DNA from: DAOUBP01 sp964513075
Lineage (GTDB): Bacteria > Chloroflexota > Anaerolineae > CG2-30-64-16
Direction: 5' to 3'
NCBI GenBank assembly: GCA_964513075.1
Contig: CAZELR010000017.1
Span: forward strand, 1-64,000
Length of the DNA stretch: 64,000 nucleotides
Shown: in pieces, positions 61,712 to 64,000 of the stretch
How the letters are laid out: each line of letters starts with the position of its first letter
Numbering within the stretch: the stretch's first letter is position 1
Translations under genes and position numbers: made by a program
Notes under the pieces: model-generated
What the model was told of the DNA's origin: nothing
Database searches by the model: none
What the model saw: only the letters and a program-made list of their open reading frames with translations

Positions 61712-61823
61712 AGCATCCTGAGCGGAGGGCCCAGCATAGGCGAAAGATGCACAGCAATCTTCTGTCCAAAGCCGCATCCTTCGACTGCGCCGGAGCAACT
61801 ATCTCAGCTCCGTTGAGGATGCT
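61712..61823. repeat. Decayed palindromic element of about 112 bp
   Basis: AGCATCCTGAGCGGAG (61712-61727) and CTCCGTTGAGGATGCT (61808-61823) are inverted repeats with two mismatches, and an inner GCGAAAGATGC/GCATCCTTCG pair recalls the CGAAGG core of the element at 29582. It fills the space between the second and third glycosidase genes. Confidence 0.6.
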
Positions 61824-61863
61824 TGCTAATTTTGAAACAAGGATCTAAGGAGCGCGCCCTATT

Positions 61864-63261
61864 ATGAAGACCCAGCGTATTAGTCTGAGCGCCACCTGGC
61901 CCTGGCTATTGGTGGTTATCACACTGGTCCTAGGCTCCCTGCTCGGTGCGTGCGCGTCCAGCGGGTCTGATGCCACTCCCACGCCCACCAAGACCCCGCG
62001 GCCGGCCGAGCTCAGCCCAACACTGACCCCGGAGCCCACGGCAACCGCCCAGGCGACGCAGATACCCACAGTTACAATTGCCCCGACGGCAGGGCCCAGC
62101 CCCACTGCCGCGCCCGCCGATACAGTCGTCCCACCCACATCGACAGCAAAGCCGCCCGCGCCCACCCCAGTGGTCAAGGCCGGCGATCCCATGGCTTCGC
62201 CCGACTTTGGTGTGCAGGCATTCCTCTGGTGGCGAGAAGAGGTATCCGATCGCGACCTGGGCCTGGTGAAGGATGCGGGGTTCACCTGGGTCAAGCAGTT
62301 AGTCTCCTGGCAAGATATCGAGGGCGCCGGCAAAGGACAGTACGACTGGTCCAACCTGGATCGGATCGTGGGTCAGGTGCAGCAACATGGCTTAAAGCTG
62401 ATCGTGCGCGTGAGCCAGGACCCCGACCGGGCCTTCTGGGGGGGCACCCCACCCGGGAATGCCGGAGACTTTGCCACTTTTCTGGCCGCGATAGCAAGCC
62501 GCTACGTGGGCCGCATTCAGGCCTATCAGGTGTGGAACGAACCGAACCTGGCGCGCGAGTGGGGCAACAAACGCCCTGACCCAGCCAGCTATGCGCGCAT
62601 GCTAAAGATGTCCTACAGCGCCATCAAGAAAATCGACCCTAATGCGCTGGTGATCACTGCGGGCATGGCGCCCACCGGCACCGACAGCGCAATCGCCATG
62701 CCAGACATCAAGTTCTACGAGCAGTTGTACCAGGCAATGGGTGGCAATAGCACCGGCTATTTCGACATGCTCGGCGTCCACGGCGCGGGCTTCGCGGCCG
62801 CGCCCGAGATCAGCCCAGATGAAACTGCAGCAAAAAAAGTACCCTACGGCGGCGAGCGCTTCTTCTCCTTCCGCCATATCGAGGATGTGCGCGCAGTGAT
62901 GGAGCGCTACGGCGACCAGGGCAAGCGCGTAGTGGTGCTGGAGTTCGGGTGGACCACCGACAACCGGCCCGAGTCACCTTATTACTGGCACGGCGCGGGC
63001 GCCGGAATCACCGAGGAACTGAAGGCCAAGTATCTGGTGCGCGCCTTCGAGTGGGCCCGCGCGAATTGGCGACCCTGGATTGCACTGATGACCGTGATCT
63101 ACATGCCCGATGTAAGCTGGACCAAGGACACCGAGCAGTACTACTGGTCCATTATGGGTCCCGGCTACCCGGAAACGTTCTGGCGCAACGGCTACATCGA
63201 GCTGTGCATCTACCTGAATGGCCTCGACGGGCAGCGCTGCAAATACGATCCGAACCCCTAA
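61864..63261 (+). CDS. Secreted glycosidase-like lipoprotein
   Basis: A 465-residue protein with a lipoprotein signal ending in LLGAC, a ~75-residue Thr/Pro linker, and a clan-A glycosidase-like domain from about residue 115. Acid/base and nucleophile candidates are Glu226 (WNEPNL) and Glu360 (VVLEFGWTT). It is a more distant relative of the glycosidase domains at 57051 and 60286 and lacks the SH3b domain, being held by lipid instead. A shared polysaccharide target is likely but not shown. A perfect bidirectional terminator follows. Confidence 0.82.
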   Translation: MKTQRISLSATWPWLLVVITLVLGSLLGACASSGSDATPTPTKTPRPAELSPTLTPEPTATAQATQIPTVTIAPTAGPSPTAAPADTVVPPTSTAKPPAPTPVVKAGDPMASPDFGVQAFLWWREEVSDRDLGLVKDAGFTWVKQLVSWQDIEGAGKGQYDWSNLDRIVGQVQQHGLKLIVRVSQDPDRAFWGGTPPGNAGDFATFLAAIASRYVGRIQAYQVWNEPNLAREWGNKRPDPASYARMLKMSYSAIKKIDPNALVITAGMAPTGTDSAIAMPDIKFYEQLYQAMGGNSTGYFDMLGVHGAGFAAAPEISPDETAAKKVPYGGERFFSFRHIEDVRAVMERYGDQGKRVVVLEFGWTTDNRPESPYYWHGAGAGITEELKAKYLVRAFEWARANWRPWIALMTVIYMPDVSWTKDTEQYYWSIMGPGYPETFWRNGYIELCIYLNGLDGQRCKYDPNP

Positions 63262-63273
63262 TCGAATTTTATC

Positions 63274-63319
63274 TTAAAAAAGGATGCGTGTGCAGGCCTG
63301 CACACGCATCCTTTTTTAA
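63274..63319. terminator. Perfect bidirectional terminator
   Basis: A 46-bp perfect palindrome with arms 63274-63296 and 63297-63319 (core GGATGCGTGTGCAGG), flanked by A6 on the left and T6 on the right. It serves the lipoprotein gene and the convergent partial gene ending at 63331. Confidence 0.95.
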
Positions 63320-63330
63320 GAACGGCACAC

Positions 63331-64000
63331 TTACTGCCGGCGCCAATCCACCCAATGGCATGTTGCGTCCGCATTCGGCGCCAAGCCATGGCGAATCTCG
63401 ACCTCGGCGCTCATGGGCCGGCCGGCCGCATCCACCACGGTAAGGAAAAAACGCCGAGCCGCGCCATAAAGCGGAAAATCGTAGCGCCCCAGGTCCCCCT
63501 GGCCTGCCTTCGAGATAGCCGTGGCCTGGTTGCCCCACTCATCGACCAGGTTCAGCCGGATGTTGGGCAGTGGACTACCAGTGCGATCGGTCACCTGTCC
63601 CAACACGTAGTTACCTGAGCAATCGCCCGCAGTGTGGCGCACCGGCCGGGCCAGCCCATAGGGAAACGCCGGCTGCGGGGATGCCGCGGGCGTGGCAGTC
63701 TCCGTCGCATTCGGCGCTGGCGTAGTCAGGTCACCGGTGACAGGGGTAGACGCTTCAACCACCAAAGGTATCTCAACCGCCATGGCGGTCGCTTCCACAG
63801 GCGCTGCCACCACCAACGTCGTCGCTGTGGGCCGGGGCTGGGATGTCGACGTGAAAACGGGTGTCACCGGCAGCAACACCGACCGTGTTTCCTGAACCAG
63901 AGGCGTGCTGACCTGTGGCGTCCACCCCGATGCGCGACCGAAGTCCTGCTGCACTTGCTGCAACACCAGACGACCGCCGAAAAAGCCGCCGGCGCAAGCC
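63331..64000 (-). CDS. Secreted protein with Thr-rich linker and CarboxypepD_reg-like domain, 5' end missing
   Basis: The gene enters from the right edge; 222 codons are visible. The first residues (ACAGGFFGGRLVLQQVQQ) look like the end of a signal or membrane segment. A Thr/Val/Ala-rich linker (~35-115) follows, then a compact beta domain from GNYVLGQVTDRTGSPLPNIRL onward that resembles carboxypeptidase regulatory-like or prealbumin-like domains, ending HGLAPNADATCHWVDW with a lone Cys. It is probably displayed outside the cell. The same domain type ends the protease at 33202. Confidence 0.7.
   Translation of the reverse strand, partial: ACAGGFFGGRLVLQQVQQDFGRASGWTPQVSTPLVQETRSVLLPVTPVFTSTSQPRPTATTLVVAAPVEATAMAVEIPLVVEASTPVTGDLTTPAPNATETATPAASPQPAFPYGLARPVRHTAGDCSGNYVLGQVTDRTGSPLPNIRLNLVDEWGNQATAISKAGQGDLGRYDFPLYGAARRFFLTVVDAAGRPMSAEVEIRHGLAPNADATCHWVDWRRQ

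Overview
The window reads as a high-GC bacterial chromosome fragment from a draft or metagenome assembly, most likely a member of the Chloroflexota (Anaerolineae/Caldilineae type). I base that on Thr/Pro-rich secreted linkers, the gene mix (tandem heterodimeric ABC exporters, M3 oligopeptidase, DUF4332 proteins, GxxExxY and S23 proteins) and a dense load of interspersed palindromes. No rRNA, tRNA, CRISPR array or intact insertion sequence was seen. Two runs of 100 N (39881-39980 and 49222-49321) are both flanked by identical 55-base sequences, so both look like unmerged assembly overlaps rather than real gaps.

Layout. 1-7.0 kb: small metabolic genes (GxxExxY protein, HAD phosphatase, nitrilase, acyltransferase-like protein, FGGY sugar kinase, double-GNAT protein, TIGR04076 protein, MltG lipoprotein). 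7.1-11.7 kb: a heterodimeric ABC exporter behind a consensus promoter, a 19-codon leader ORF and an intrinsic terminator, with an S23 four-helix-bundle gene lodged between the subunit genes. 11.9-16.0 kb: M3 peptidase, SlyD-like FKBP, a small membrane protein, asparaginase. 16.3-23.0 kb: an NAD-linked formate dehydrogenase locus (NuoE-NuoF fusion, ferredoxin subunit, molybdopterin subunit with active-site Cys) interrupted by rarD and followed by tag, a collapsed sialidase-like remnant and a MoaD/ThiS-like protein. 23.0-25.9 kb: an accessory stretch with an FGE-like fragment, an overlapping small ORF/nucleotidyltransferase pair and an AT-rich lipoprotein. 25.9-31.2 kb: a DnaE2-like polymerase with four in-frame low-complexity insertions, a monooxygenase and an iron-type alcohol dehydrogenase.

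31.4-40.6 kb holds the strangest genes: a BNR/HEAT membrane protein, then on the minus strand a trypsin-like protease with an EF-hand-like loop, a poly-Gln/Gly repeat protein, a membrane-anchored Ig-repeat protein, and a membrane-anchored protein with a long 5-residue-period LP repeat and five helix-hairpin-helix (DUF4332) domains. 40.8-46.5 kb is a five-gene glycoside-use operon (PIG-L deacetylase, MFS transporter, GH4 glycosidase, beta-lactamase-fold hydrolase, PfkB kinase) with its own promoter. 46.7-55.3 kb carries a GT39-like glycosyltransferase, AcpS, an active/inactive M16 peptidase pair, UDP-glucose dehydrogenase, an AglD-like flippase-type protein and a SWIM zinc-finger protein behind a second leader-ORF/terminator attenuator. 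55.5-64 kb has a membrane-anchored helical protein, three related secreted glycosidase-like proteins (one fused to a degenerate GH18-like domain) and a partial secreted protein.

Recurring themes are (i) a palindrome family built on AGAAACC(A/T)GGTTTCT that repeatedly sits in the 5' leader between a promoter and its gene, (ii) repeat DNA inserted in frame into conserved enzymes (dnaE, the formate dehydrogenase alpha subunit, the glycosyltransferase), and (iii) two candidate ribosome-mediated attenuators.
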